The notes beneath the pieces are model-generated. The model had not been told where the DNA came from and did no database searches. It saw only the letters and a list, made by a program, of their open reading frames with translations. A DNA stretch of 62,858 bases from Planococcus chinensis (lineage in GTDB: Bacteria; Bacillota; Bacilli; Bacillales_A; Planococcaceae): assembly GCF_020071995.1 (NCBI RefSeq), contig NZ_JABWTK010000015.1, positions 1-62,858 of the forward strand, in the 5' to 3' direction. Below, piece after piece: positions 16,173 through 24,808 of this stretch. Position 1 is the first letter of the stretch; each line of letters starts with the position of its first letter. A program made the position numbers and the translations under genes.

Positions 16173-16230
16173 TTCTTAAGAATTTCTTCAGATTTATCCT
16201 AAGCTGTGCTTAAGAATTTTCTTTTACAAT
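16173..16230 (+). promoter_or_regulatory. Promoter region with duplicated CTTAAGAATTT sites
   Basis: The 11-mer CTTAAGAATTT occurs at 16175-16185 and 16209-16219, the first inside the palindrome TTCTTAAGAA. A likely -10 box, TACAAT, is at 16225-16230. This layout suggests autoregulation by the response regulator encoded downstream. Confidence 0.5.
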
Positions 16231-16259
16231 AGACTTCATAGAGGAAAGAGGTGCATACG

Positions 16260-16949
16260 ATGGTGCATACGGTATTGGTAACAGACGATGATCAAGATAT
16301 CCGGGACGGCATTGAAATATATTTGAAAAATGAAGGCTACCGTGTATTGAAAGCGGCCAACGGCTTGGAAGCGATCCAATTGCTTGAAGAAAATGAAGTG
16401 CATGTCATGATTCTCGATATCATGATGCCGAAAATGGACGGGATTTCAGCAACTTTTAAAATTAGGGAACAGCGCAATATCCCGATTATTATGCTAAGTG
16501 CAAAAGCGGAGGATTCCGATAAAATCCATGGCTTGTCAGTGGGGGCGGACGATTATGTCACAAAACCGTTCCATCCGATGGAGCTGGTAGCCCGCGTAAA
16601 ATCTCAACTCAGACGCTACGTGACGCTTGGAAATTACGAGGATAAAACCCAGCGCATCGAAATAGATGGACTTGTACTGGATACGGATGCGAAAGATGTA
16701 ACGCTCCATGGCGAAACAATCAAACTGACGCCGATTGAATTTAAAATAACAGAACTGTTCATGGCCAATGCCGGTCGTGTATTTTCAATCCATGAGATTT
16801 ACGAACGTGTCTGGAACGAGCCGGCTTATAACGCTGAGAATATCGTGGCAGTGCATATCCGCAAAATCCGCGAAAAAATCGAAGCAGATCCAAAGAATCC
16901 GAGATACGTAAAGGTGGTGTGGGGCATTGGCTACAAAATGGAAAAATGA
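16260..16949 (+). CDS. OmpR/VanR-type response regulator
   Basis: The 229-residue cytosolic regulator has a receiver domain (1-120) with acidic pocket Asp9-Asp10 and phospho-acceptor Asp53 in ILDIMMP, the switch LSAKAEDSD near 83, and Lys near 105 in YVTKPFHP. An OmpR-type winged helix follows (about 130-228), ending in RYVKVVWGIGYKMEK. The ATG at 16260 fits GGAAAGAGG spacing better than a GTG nine bases upstream. It is paired with the histidine kinase at 17092; a small ORF lies between. Similarity to VanR-like regulators suggests envelope or antibiotic sensing, but the signal is unknown. Confidence 0.93.
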   Translation: MVHTVLVTDDDQDIRDGIEIYLKNEGYRVLKAANGLEAIQLLEENEVHVMILDIMMPKMDGISATFKIREQRNIPIIMLSAKAEDSDKIHGLSVGADDYVTKPFHPMELVARVKSQLRRYVTLGNYEDKTQRIEIDGLVLDTDAKDVTLHGETIKLTPIEFKITELFMANAGRVFSIHEIYERVWNEPAYNAENIVAVHIRKIREKIEADPKNPRYVKVVWGIGYKMEK

Positions 16950-17088
16950 TATCTGGTCAATAGTAGCGGTTATTTGTGCCTTGTTCAGCTTGCTCTACTG
17001 TTTTTCGTTTATTGTAGAATTTTTTTTCGTATCGCGATTTGAAGGATTGTTGGCTTCTCTCCGCAACTTATCAAAAGGGGCGGTTTAA
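16927..17088 (+). CDS. Small single-pass membrane protein between regulator and kinase
   Basis: An unannotated 53-codon ORF begins at TTG 16927 in a different frame, overlapping the regulator's 3' end by 23 bases. AAAGGTGGTG lies a suitable distance before the TTG. The product has a charged N-terminus (MATKWKND), a hydrophobic stretch at about 9-36 rich in Ile, Val, Phe and Cys, and a short basic tail (SLRNLSKGAV). Its stop is three bases before the kinase ATG, so all three frames appear translationally coupled. It resembles small kinase-modulating membrane proteins in size and position, but no family is recognised. It could also be a relic of a longer kinase N-terminus. Confidence 0.6.
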   Translation: MATKWKNDIWSIVAVICALFSLLYCFSFIVEFFFVSRFEGLLASLRNLSKGAV

Positions 17089-17091
17089 TCT

Positions 17092-19227
17092 ATGAAGAAA
17101 TGGTTTTGGTTATTAATGGCATCCCTTGTTTTGATCGGCATATTCAGTGTCATGGAACTTGGGCAGAAATACTTGGGGAAATCCTACACGGACACTCTGG
17201 ATTTCGAGAACGATTTTTCCTCTTTTACAGATCGTCTGATTGCCTTGGAATTGGATCCGCTATCATCCGATGAGGCGGTGCCGGTTGCTGCCGAAGAAAT
17301 CGAGGAATACCGCAATCGCTATGGATCGCTCGCAGAACAAATTCTCAGCATCCAAAATCAATACGCAACCGATATTGAAGACGCGGCTTCAACAGGCAAT
17401 AAAAGCCTAGAAGAAGCATTGACGCAAGAGCGGGACATGAAAATCAAAGAAATCCGTAATAATTTTTCAGACGACGAAACAGTCATCAAAAAAATAGAAG
17501 AAGAGCGCAAAGATGAGATTGAAAGGATAATCCGTGAACATAGAAGCGAACGAACTTCTTTCCTTGAAGGGTCGCAACACTACGTATACGAACTGACAAA
17601 TTCGGAAACCGGAGAAACGTTTACAAAAGGAGATCTTTCTGGAAATCCCTATTTTGAAAAGACGTATTCGGCCAGCAACCCTTTAAGTGCCGAATCGGCT
17701 CTTTACACAACAAATTTCGGCACTGAAATTAAATCAGATGCCAACTTTGTTGGAACGATTCAAATTGACCGGTCATTGCTGGCGGCTTCGAGCCATGGAA
17801 AAAGTTTTATGCATTTCACAGCTGTTAAAAGCATACTATACGGATTTGCTGCATTAGCAATTGCAGGAGGGGTCCTCTTATGGACCCATCTGCGGTTTGA
17901 TCTGAACTGGTTCACCGGGATGCGCCTTTACGAGAAATGGCTTGGCTTAACAATGGATGTCCGTTTTTTACTGGTGTTTTTATCATCATTTTCCGGACTG
18001 TATGCAGTGACAAAGCTTTTCCGGTCATTGATGACTATCGGGTTTTCTGATCCTGTTGGTTTTGGCTTGGACTTCGGTTGGAAACTGGTTGTCGCCCTTG
18101 TATTAATCGGAGTGTCTCTTTTGCAGATTATCTGGTTGTTTGCTTATTACAGAAAAGCGGAATTGCTGAAATATGAGTTCCAGCAAAGCCTTGTCCTCCG
18201 CAACATACGGAACGCGAAAGAGGCCTTCCTGAATAAATCGATCGGTGTCCAGAGCTTAGTTCTGCTTACGATCGTCTTTATATGGGGAGCAGGAACCGTA
18301 ATGGCGCTTGTCTATCCACCCCTATTCCTTGTGTGGATACCGGCTTCATTGTTTATCGGGCTTCCTGTGATTTTGCTGCAGATGAAGCGTTTCGGCTATT
18401 TGAATGTGTTGATGATGCAAACAGAAGCAATCGTCAACGGACATTTGAACCAGGAGCTTCCGGTCCGCGGCAAATCGCCTTTGGCCCAGCATGCCAAACA
18501 GCTGAACCAGTTGAAAGAAGGCGTCCGCTTGTCCATGTCGGAGCAGGCGAAAAGCGAGCGGATGAAGACAGAATTGATCACCAATGTCAGCCATGATCTG
18601 CGAACGCCTCTGACTTCGATCATCACTTATACCGATTTGATGAAAACGCCTCATTTGTCGGACGAAGAACGCATATCCTATGCAGAAATTCTGGACCGCA
18701 AATCGCAGCGTCTGAAGACGTTGATCGAAGACTTGTTTGAAGTTTCCAAGATGGCCAGCGGCAATATGGAACTTCATTGCAGCCGTATTGACTTAAACCA
18801 ATTGCTCCAGCAGGCGCTTGCCGAACATGCAGAAGACATTGAACTTTCAGGACTGGATTTCCGTATTGCCCATCCCAATAAACCGGTCTATGCACAAGTG
18901 GATGGCCAAAAATGGTGGCGGGTGCTCGATAATTTAATTTTGAATGCCATTAAATATGCACTGCCTGGTACACGGGTATATGTATCGCTTGAAGAAATGG
19001 ATGGACAAGCAGAATTTACGATAAAAAACATCACGCGCTATGAACTTGGCGAAAACACGGATGAATTGTTTGAGCGTTTTAAGCGCGGTGATGAATCCCG
19101 GCAGACGGATGGCTCCGGACTCGGGCTTGCCATTGCCCAATCAATCGTCGAACTTCATGGAGGCGCCATGAAAATTGAAGTGGACGGGGACTTGTTTAAA
19201 GTGATGGTTGCGATTCATACTGTATAA
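17092..19227 (+). CDS. Membrane sensor histidine kinase
   Basis: The 711-residue kinase has an N-terminal membrane helix (4-20) and an external domain to about 240, rich in Glu and Lys with predicted coiled coil at about 80-150. Several further helices lie between about 245 and 445, followed by a HAMP-like linker. The H-box is ITNVSHDLRTPLTSI with phospho-acceptor His501. The N-box is DNLILNAIKYA (near 620) and the G-box DGSGLGLAIAQSIVELHGG (near 685). It phosphorylates the upstream regulator. AAAAGGGG precedes the ATG. The multi-helix middle plus large extracellular region is more elaborate than a plain VanS. The signal is unknown. Confidence 0.92.
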   Translation: MKKWFWLLMASLVLIGIFSVMELGQKYLGKSYTDTLDFENDFSSFTDRLIALELDPLSSDEAVPVAAEEIEEYRNRYGSLAEQILSIQNQYATDIEDAASTGNKSLEEALTQERDMKIKEIRNNFSDDETVIKKIEEERKDEIERIIREHRSERTSFLEGSQHYVYELTNSETGETFTKGDLSGNPYFEKTYSASNPLSAESALYTTNFGTEIKSDANFVGTIQIDRSLLAASSHGKSFMHFTAVKSILYGFAALAIAGGVLLWTHLRFDLNWFTGMRLYEKWLGLTMDVRFLLVFLSSFSGLYAVTKLFRSLMTIGFSDPVGFGLDFGWKLVVALVLIGVSLLQIIWLFAYYRKAELLKYEFQQSLVLRNIRNAKEAFLNKSIGVQSLVLLTIVFIWGAGTVMALVYPPLFLVWIPASLFIGLPVILLQMKRFGYLNVLMMQTEAIVNGHLNQELPVRGKSPLAQHAKQLNQLKEGVRLSMSEQAKSERMKTELITNVSHDLRTPLTSIITYTDLMKTPHLSDEERISYAEILDRKSQRLKTLIEDLFEVSKMASGNMELHCSRIDLNQLLQQALAEHAEDIELSGLDFRIAHPNKPVYAQVDGQKWWRVLDNLILNAIKYALPGTRVYVSLEEMDGQAEFTIKNITRYELGENTDELFERFKRGDESRQTDGSGLGLAIAQSIVELHGGAMKIEVDGDLFKVMVAIHTV

Positions 19228-19230
19228 ATA

Positions 19231-19268
19231 AAAACAGCGATTCCGGTTTTGTGGAATCGCTGTTTTTA
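19231..19268 (+). terminator. Terminator of the two-component operon
   Basis: The stem AAAACAGCGATTCC / GGAATCGCTGTTTT continues into a T run. Confidence 0.88.
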
Positions 19269-19304
19269 TATTTAATGAAAAAGGAGTATAGCTTTTTGTT
19301 TCAT

Positions 19305-19424
19305 GTCCAGACTCCAGCGCCTAGCCCCTCGAGACGCTTCAGGCTGGCCTGCGATGGCAGAAAGCGCCATCACTGGCCAGCCTTCCAGCGCTTGTCGAGG
19401 CTAAACAAGGCGCTTGCGCTTTTC
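19305..19424 (+). repeat. Dispersed palindromic repeat, family C, copy 1
   Basis: The sequence begins GTCCAGACTCCAGCGCCTAG and has nested inverted repeats: CCAGCGC with GCGCTTG ends, GGCTGGCC / GGCCAGCC, and the central GATGGC / GCCATC. Related copies lie at 26188-26318 (reverse) and 61612-62062 (several). It runs up to the liaR stop codon and may help end that transcript. Confidence 0.75.
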
Positions 19425-20060
19425 TTATTGCGGAGGAGAGACCAGTTTGTGCTGGAAGGCGTAAATGACGGCTTGGGTACGGTCGTGGACTTCCAATTTT
19501 GAGAGCAGGTTGCTGACATGGGTTTTGACAGTTTTCAGAGCGATAAAGAGTTCATCTGCAATTTCCTGGTTGGTGTAGCCATTTGCGAGAAGCAGCAGGA
19601 TTTCCATTTCGCGCTCGGTCAAATCTTCATGCAAGACCCGGTCATGGCGCATTTGCTTCATCATTTTGCTCATTACTTCAGGTTCAAGCACCGGTGTGCC
19701 GTTCATCGTTTCCCGGATGGAATCTGCAATGCGGGACGCTTTCGAGGTTTTCAGTATGTAGCTGACGGCTCCTGCTTTCAATGCAGGGTAAACTTTGTCG
19801 TCATCCAAAAAGCTGGTGACAATCATGATTTTCGCTTCCGGCCATTGGCGGATGATAGCTTCGGTGGCTTCTGCACCGTTCATGACCGGCATGACCATGT
19901 CCATCAAAATAACGTCTGGCCGGAGATCAAGCGCCAATTGGACCGCTTCTTCGCCGTTCACTGCTTCACCGACCACTTCCATATCGCTTTGCGACTGCAG
20001 ATAGGCCGAAACGCCGATGCGCACCATTTCATGGTCATCAACCAATAAGATTCGAATCAT
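19425..20060 (-). CDS. liaR: LiaR-type NarL/FixJ response regulator
   Basis: This 211-residue regulator has a receiver domain with Asp8-Asp9 and phospho-acceptor Asp54 in ILMDMVMP. The C-terminal LuxR helix-turn-helix (about 145-210) contains [22 protein letters not shown]. It is the output of the LiaFSR cell-envelope stress system and in Bacillus activates liaIH. AAGGAAGG precedes the ATG. The gene start overlaps the end of liaS by 23 bases, so translation is coupled. Confidence 0.94.
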   Translation of the reverse strand: MIRILLVDDHEMVRIGVSAYLQSQSDMEVVGEAVNGEEAVQLALDLRPDVILMDMVMPVMNGAEATEAIIRQWPEAKIMIVTSFLDDDKVYPALKAGAVSYILKTSKASRIADSIRETMNGTPVLEPEVMSKMMKQMRHDRVLHEDLTEREMEILLLLANGYTNQEIADELFIALKTVKTHVSNLLSKLEVHDRTQAVIYAFQHKLVSPPQ

Positions 20061-21081
20061 GGGAAACCTTCCTTTCGATAGGGACTTTTACTTCCACAAT
20101 GGTGCCTTCAGAAGGCACAGAAACAATTTTGCTGGTGGCGCCGATTTCAATGGCTCTTTCTTCAATATGCTTCAGCCCGTACGAAGTCGACTTCGACTGT
20201 TCACTCTCAAAACCGACCCCGTTGTCCTGGATGCGTAAAATGGCAAAGTCGTCGCGTTCAATGAATAAAATATGGACTTCGGTCGCTTTGGAGTGGCGCA
20301 GCGTATTCGACAGGGTTTCCTGGGCAATGCGGAACAGATGGTCTTCTGCGCCTTTTGGCAACGGCACTTCTTCAAGCTTGTGCTCAATGGTGAAATAAAC
20401 TTTCTCTTTCAATTCGGAAACCAATTCAAACAAGCCTTGGCGAAGGCTTTTGTCGTGAAGCGCAGCCGGGCGCAAATGCAGGAGCAGGGCACGCATTTCA
20501 AGCTGGGCCTGCTGCACCATTTTTTCAGTCTGCAACAGGCCGGGAGAGGCCCCTTCCTGCTCGGTCATCGAAGACAGCAGCATCGATGCGGCAAATAATT
20601 GCTGGGAAACCGAATCGTGCAGTTCGCGAGCGAGCCGCTGGCGTTCCATAATCAGCCTTTCCTGAATGATTTGGTCCTGGGTCTCTGCCCGTTCGTTGGA
20701 AATGCGTGCCAGGCTCTTACGCTGGGATTCCAGCAGTTTCTGCAATTTCAGAATCGATAGGGACAACTGATTCGGCAAGGTTTTCATTTGGGCAGCTTGA
20801 ATGACGGTCTGGTCTTCGTTGCGGAGAAGTGCCTGGAAAATGTCATCGAGTTCCTGCACTTTCGAACGCGACAGCGATTCCGACCACCAGGCAATTCCGG
20901 ATGACAGGGCAAGCATCAAGACGATGATCCAAATGCCAAAAGGAAGGCCGGCAACAAAGTCTTCCCATAGCACCGACCACGTGCGTTCAGTCGGCAGTCC
21001 CAGCAGCACAATCAAAATACCGAATATGATGAGAGCAAATAAGCCCACGAAAAATAGGCTGCGCGGTAAGATCTGTTTCAT
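20038..21081 (-). CDS. liaS: LiaS-type sensor histidine kinase
   Basis: The 347-residue protein has two N-terminal membrane helices (about 8-30 and 45-66) with a very short external loop, typical of intramembrane-sensing kinases. HisKA_3 follows with His155 in [14 protein letters not shown]. The ATPase domain contains [11 protein letters not shown] and DNGVGFE. It phosphorylates LiaR, and LiaF inhibits it in related bacteria. Its ATG overlaps the liaF stop as ATGA. Confidence 0.94.
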   Translation of the reverse strand: MKQILPRSLFFVGLFALIIFGILIVLLGLPTERTWSVLWEDFVAGLPFGIWIIVLMLALSSGIAWWSESLSRSKVQELDDIFQALLRNEDQTVIQAAQMKTLPNQLSLSILKLQKLLESQRKSLARISNERAETQDQIIQERLIMERQRLARELHDSVSQQLFAASMLLSSMTEQEGASPGLLQTEKMVQQAQLEMRALLLHLRPAALHDKSLRQGLFELVSELKEKVYFTIEHKLEEVPLPKGAEDHLFRIAQETLSNTLRHSKATEVHILFIERDDFAILRIQDNGVGFESEQSKSTSYGLKHIEERAIEIGATSKIVSVPSEGTIVEVKVPIERKVSHDSNLIG

Positions 21082-21776
21082 CTGCGAATCACCTCAACAT
21101 CACCCATCCAAGTGGAAATCGATATGACCAATTCAGTTTTGCTGTGCTCATTTTGAGTGTAACCGTCTTCTGCATGGATGGTGCCGTTCCAGATGCGTCT
21201 CTTTTCACCGGTGAAAAACTGGGCATCCCCCAAAAGCGTCGTGTAATAAATGCGCACCGGAATTTCGTAAGGCACCACGATTTTGACTTTGCCAAAGCCT
21301 TGGCGGATAGAAATCAAGGAAGTCTTTTTCGGAAGCACAGTCTGCGTTGCATCCACCAGCAAATCGCCGACAAATCCCTGTACGTGGATGTCTTTCCATT
21401 CATAGGCTTCGATGGGAGTGCTTTGGGCAGACAGGAATTTGTTCTGGATCAGGCCTTTATCGACGGTGCCCTGAATCGGCACACGCTGCTCCCACTCCTG
21501 GCCTTTCCATAAGCGCACGAGAAGATAGACCGCTATTGCAAAAATCATTAAACGCAAACTCCACATCGACAGCACGGAGATGCCAATCAGGATCAAGCCG
21601 GTCCACATATAGGTTTTTCGCGTTTTGGCGCTTTTATTCATTGCGTAATAAATCAGTCCGATACCAAGAAGAACCAAAAATACGCTGCCATTTCCGAAAA
21701 ATGCAGCTTCTACGAATATGAGAAGTAAAGCGCTCAAGATGAAAAACGCCTGTTTGTTAGTTGTGAACTGTTGCAT
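21078..21776 (-). CDS. liaF: LiaF-type inhibitor of the LiaSR system
   Basis: The 232-residue membrane protein has about four N-terminal helices (residues 10-90). The C-terminal cell-wall-active-antibiotics-response beta domain spans about 120-232, with VQGFVGDLLVD and GFGKVKIVVPYEIPV repeats. LiaF keeps LiaS inactive until the cell wall is damaged. AAGGAGG precedes the ATG. It follows the liaH-like gene by 65 bases containing a long palindrome. Confidence 0.93.
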   Translation of the reverse strand: MQQFTTNKQAFFILSALLLIFVEAAFFGNGSVFLVLLGIGLIYYAMNKSAKTRKTYMWTGLILIGISVLSMWSLRLMIFAIAVYLLVRLWKGQEWEQRVPIQGTVDKGLIQNKFLSAQSTPIEAYEWKDIHVQGFVGDLLVDATQTVLPKKTSLISIRQGFGKVKIVVPYEIPVRIYYTTLLGDAQFFTGEKRRIWNGTIHAEDGYTQNEHSKTELVISISTWMGDVEVIRR

Positions 21777-21810
21777 CGCAGTTTTGCCTCCTTCTTTGTA
21801 GCGGAAAAGC

Positions 21811-21833
21811 GAGAAGAAGGAATCCTTCTTCTC
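21811..21833 (-). terminator. Palindrome between liaH and liaF, candidate partial terminator
   Basis: GAGAAGAAGGA and its exact complement form an 11-bp stem with a one-base centre just after the liaH-like stop. The following minus-strand T run is short (CTTTTCC). In B. subtilis a weak terminator after liaH makes liaIH transcript more abundant than the full operon; this hairpin is placed for the same role. Confidence 0.55.
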
Positions 21834-21841
21834 ACTCTAGT

Positions 21842-22480
21842 TTAACCAATTTCCTTTTGCTGTGCGCTATTTTTTTCTAAAGCTTCCAGCCGGCGTTCCA
21901 TGGCGGAGCGTTCGTGTTCCTCTTCAACTTTTGAGCCGAGCGTTTTGATATAAGAAGCCATGTCATCGTAAGATCCAAGGCGTTCCGCTGCAAGCTGGGG
22001 GTTCAGGACTTTGTCCATCTGATGATGGGCGCGTGTGGCATTTTCCTTGCCCATGAGCTGAAGCTGGCGGACTTTCATGTCTTTTACTTTGTGCTTCATT
22101 TCTTCGTAGCGCTGTTCAAGGCCAGTCAATTCAGCGAGATTTTCAGCGATGGTCTGTTCCAGTTCAGCGACGCGGTTAGAATAAGCAGCCACTTCCATTT
22201 CAGCAAAGGCAGACAAATCGCTTTCGCCGGAATTCTGTGCCAGTTCGAGCTGGGACTGCCTTTTGTCGAGCATAGCTGAAGCTTCTGCCAGTTCCTTTTC
22301 AAACTTGCTGTTGAGTTTAGCTTGGCGCTCCACCCATTTGCCGGTTTCCTCCGTTTGCTTTTCAGCTTCCACGATATAGCGGTTCAAGACCGCCAGCGGA
22401 TTTTTCTGTTCCTTCTTTGATACGAGTGCGTCTACGTCTGTTGCGACTGCAAATTTCAAGCGTTCCCATAAAGATGCCAT
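21842..22480 (-). CDS. liaH: PspA/IM30-family protein, LiaH-like
   Basis: The 212-residue protein is almost entirely helical coiled coil (about 25-190) with the family N-terminus WERLKFAVATDVDAL. PspA/LiaH proteins form large rings on the inner membrane face and protect it during envelope stress. Its place between a LiaI-like membrane anchor and liaFSR supports LiaH rather than another PspA. GGAGG precedes the ATG. Thirteen bases separate it from the upstream gene. Confidence 0.9.
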   Translation of the reverse strand: MASLWERLKFAVATDVDALVSKKEQKNPLAVLNRYIVEAEKQTEETGKWVERQAKLNSKFEKELAEASAMLDKRQSQLELAQNSGESDLSAFAEMEVAAYSNRVAELEQTIAENLAELTGLEQRYEEMKHKVKDMKVRQLQLMGKENATRAHHQMDKVLNPQLAAERLGSYDDMASYIKTLGSKVEEEHERSAMERRLEALEKNSAQQKEIG

Positions 22481-22492
22481 TTGTATTCCTCC

Positions 22493-22834
22493 TTATTTTG
22501 TCAATTTGTCCCATTGTCTTTCGAAATTCGTAAACGGATCATTTGTTTTTGCAGCAACGGCAGGGCGTTCATTCCAGTTGCGGTAAATCCACCACAGTCC
22601 GGCAGCTGCTGCGACTCCGATCAATGCCGGCACGTTAGAGATGGCTGAAAGCACCCCGACAGCTCCGACAAATCCCCACCAGATTTTTGCTGCAGTCGAT
22701 ATGCTTTTCAAGTAGAAATGCACACCCATGTAGAGAATCAAACCGGAAACTGCCAATCCCATCATAGCGCCGAGGTTGGATAGTACGATGATGCCGGCAA
22801 CGATGCCGAGTGTAATCATCCAAAACTTATTCAA
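22493..22834 (-). CDS. liaI: LiaI-like small membrane protein
   Basis: The 113-residue protein has about three hydrophobic segments (6-28, 30-44, 48-70) and a hydrophilic C-terminal tail (WNERPAVAAKTNDPF). In B. subtilis LiaI anchors LiaH at the membrane. The TTG at 22834 is chosen because GAGGAGGAG precedes it at normal spacing. It is the first gene of the operon, preceded by a LiaR-box-like palindrome. Sequence similarity to B. subtilis LiaI is not strong by eye; the assignment rests on position, size and topology. Confidence 0.78.
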   Translation of the reverse strand: MNKFWMITLGIVAGIIVLSNLGAMMGLAVSGLILYMGVHFYLKSISTAAKIWWGFVGAVGVLSAISNVPALIGVAAAAGLWWIYRNWNERPAVAAKTNDPFTNFERQWDKLTK

Positions 22835-22913
22835 TTTAACTCCTCCTCTCAATTTGTAACTTAATCTTATCAAGGACAGAAAGTTTCCAACACGGTCCCT
22901 GACTGCATCTTTT

Positions 22914-22933
22914 ACTAAGACCTAAGGCGTAGT
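22914..22933. promoter_or_regulatory. Candidate LiaR binding site upstream of liaI
   Basis: The imperfect palindrome ACTAAGACCTAAGGCGTAGT resembles, on the minus strand, the TACGnCTnnGGTCTTA core recalled from the B. subtilis liaI promoter. It lies about 80 bases upstream of liaI. A TATAAT at 22969-22974 serves the opposite gene at 23009. Confidence 0.6.
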
Positions 22934-23008
22934 AGTGGCTAGGTAAGGTGGCGCTGAATTAAAAATGCTATAATGTCCCTTATATAGAACAAAGAGGGGA
23001 CGGCTGCT

Positions 23009-24094
23009 ATGAAAATCATCGCGTCGATTATCGGATCGCTGGCAATTTACCTGGGGCTTGTGGTGTATTTAGGCTGGAACGTTTATGTATGGATGGAATC
23101 GTGGGCACAGTGGATTTACCCGACCCTGTTCAGCGTCGTTTGGCTCCTCATCGCTTTCAGTTTCTTTATTGGTCGTTTAGGGCATCGCTTTCTCGCTTTT
23201 ACCATCATCGGCGCGTATTGGTTTGCATTTCTGGAATATGCCCTTCTTCTGTTCCCGGTGGCAAACATCGTTAGCCTGTTTTGGGAAGGAAACCAGGAAG
23301 CATTGATTCTTGGGAATGCAGTGGCGTTGATCTTCCTGCTGATTTTCATTGCCGGGACTTTTCTGGCTTACAGCCCGGTGGTGCGGCACTTGGAAATTAC
23401 GGTTGATCGTCCAGTGGCAGACCCGCTTCATATTGTCGTCGGTTCAGATTTCCATTTGGGCGTATTGTCCGGCCGACGTCACTTGAAGCGTTTTGTCACA
23501 CGGGCCAATAAACTGAATTCTGATGTCGTATTGCTGGCTGGCGATTTAGTGGATGACGACCCTGTTTGGTATGCACGCTACGGGATGAAAGAGGAAATGG
23601 AAAAATTGGAAGCGAAGCTCGGAGTTTATGGAGTTTTAGGGAACCATGAATACTACGGTAAAAAAATCCCTTTATTGGTCAAGCTGATGGAAAGTTCAGG
23701 CGTAAATATCCTGCGGGATGAAACTATTCTGGTTGGAAATCGTTTCTATTTAACAGGACGGGAAGACCGGACTAATGGCAAGCGCCATGCGCTGGAACTG
23801 CTGCAGCCGAAAAGCGGATTGCCGTGGATCATCATGGATCATACCCCTTCGGATTTAAAGACTCCTGTACAACTGGGGGCAGCTTTACATATATCCGGCC
23901 ATACCCATAAAGGGCAAATGTGGCCGAACCGCTTTATTACGAAAAAAGTATTCGATCTGGATTATGGCCATCGTCTTGCAGAAAAAACCCATCTTCTTGT
24001 ATCTTCAGGTTTTGGCTTTTGGGGTCCGGCCATCCGGATCGGAAGCCGTTCAGAACTTTGGTCAATCAAGATGAAATTTGAGCCGACAAGCTAA
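23009..24094 (+). CDS. Membrane-anchored metallophosphoesterase
   Basis: The 361-residue protein has four N-terminal membrane helices (about 5-125) followed by a calcineurin-like phosphoesterase domain. Metal-binding motifs are intact: SDFHLG (near 148), LAGDLVDDD (near 177), GNHEYYG (near 212) and SGHTHKGQ (near 297). It resembles YkuE/YaeI-type enzymes, some of which hydrolyse lipid-linked pyrophosphates such as UDP-diacylglucosamine or other membrane substrates. The actual substrate is unknown. AAGAGGGGA precedes the ATG. The downstream DedA gene starts 13 bases after the stop, so the two probably act in membrane lipid or undecaprenyl phosphate metabolism. Confidence 0.88.
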   Translation: MKIIASIIGSLAIYLGLVVYLGWNVYVWMESWAQWIYPTLFSVVWLLIAFSFFIGRLGHRFLAFTIIGAYWFAFLEYALLLFPVANIVSLFWEGNQEALILGNAVALIFLLIFIAGTFLAYSPVVRHLEITVDRPVADPLHIVVGSDFHLGVLSGRRHLKRFVTRANKLNSDVVLLAGDLVDDDPVWYARYGMKEEMEKLEAKLGVYGVLGNHEYYGKKIPLLVKLMESSGVNILRDETILVGNRFYLTGREDRTNGKRHALELLQPKSGLPWIIMDHTPSDLKTPVQLGAALHISGHTHKGQMWPNRFITKKVFDLDYGHRLAEKTHLLVSSGFGFWGPAIRIGSRSELWSIKMKFEPTS

Positions 24095-24107
24095 GGAGCG
24101 CAATAGA

Positions 24108-24725
24108 ATGGAACAATGGATTACATCAATTATGTCTGACTATGGTTACCTTGGAATCTTTTTGCTGATCATGCTGGAAAACGTATTTCCGCCAATTCCG
24201 TCCGAAGTGATTTTGACAGTCGGCGGTTTTATGACAACAACGACGGATATGACGATTCTGGGAGTCATTCTGGCTTCCACAGCTGGATCTGTTTCGGGCG
24301 CGCTGATTCTTTACGGAATCGGGTTATTGTTGGATGTCGAGCGCCTGGAGAAAATTGTGGAGAAGTATGGCCACATCCTGCGCGTGAAAAAAGCGGATAT
24401 CCACCGGGCCGACGCCTGGTTTGACCGCTACGGCATTTGGGCGATCTTTTTCGGCCGGCTCATTCCGCTGGTCCGCAGCCTCATTTCAATTCCGGCCGGG
24501 ATGGCCAATACGAAGTTTTGGCTGTTCCTGACGTTCACGACACTGGGTACACTTTTATGGAATACGATTCTTGTATTTGTGGGGGAAGCGGTCGGGGAAA
24601 ATCGCGATGAAATCATGGCACAGCTCGATGTGTATTCAAATGTCGTTTATGCATTGATTGTTCTGGGCGGCCTTGCAGCCGTTTGGTATTACGTAAAGAA
24701 AATCAGATCCCGTGAGATGGATTGA
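24108..24725 (+). CDS. DedA-family membrane protein
   Basis: The 205-residue protein shows the SNARE-associated/VTT domain of the DedA family. It has an amphipathic N-terminus, the re-entrant ENVFPPIPSEVIL segment (near 26-38), FFGRLIPLVRSLISIPAG with its conserved Arg residues near 125, and C-terminal helices. DedA proteins include undecaprenyl phosphate and phosphatidylethanolamine flippases. AAGGAG precedes the ATG at 24108, and an upstream in-frame start would overlap the phosphoesterase gene. It is second in a two-gene operon ended by a strong terminator. Confidence 0.93.
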   Translation: MEQWITSIMSDYGYLGIFLLIMLENVFPPIPSEVILTVGGFMTTTTDMTILGVILASTAGSVSGALILYGIGLLLDVERLEKIVEKYGHILRVKKADIHRADAWFDRYGIWAIFFGRLIPLVRSLISIPAGMANTKFWLFLTFTTLGTLLWNTILVFVGEAVGENRDEIMAQLDVYSNVVYALIVLGGLAAVWYYVKKIRSREMD

Positions 24726-24738
24726 GTATATCTGGAAA

Positions 24739-24768
24739 AACTGCCGTTTATTTGCCGGCAGTTTTTTT
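24739..24768 (+). terminator. Terminator after the DedA gene
   Basis: AACTGCCG and CGGCAGTT form the stem, followed by seven T. Confidence 0.85.
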
Positions 24769-24808
24769 AATTGGTATAATTGTTTGATAATAGAAATGGA
24801 GGGTCAGC

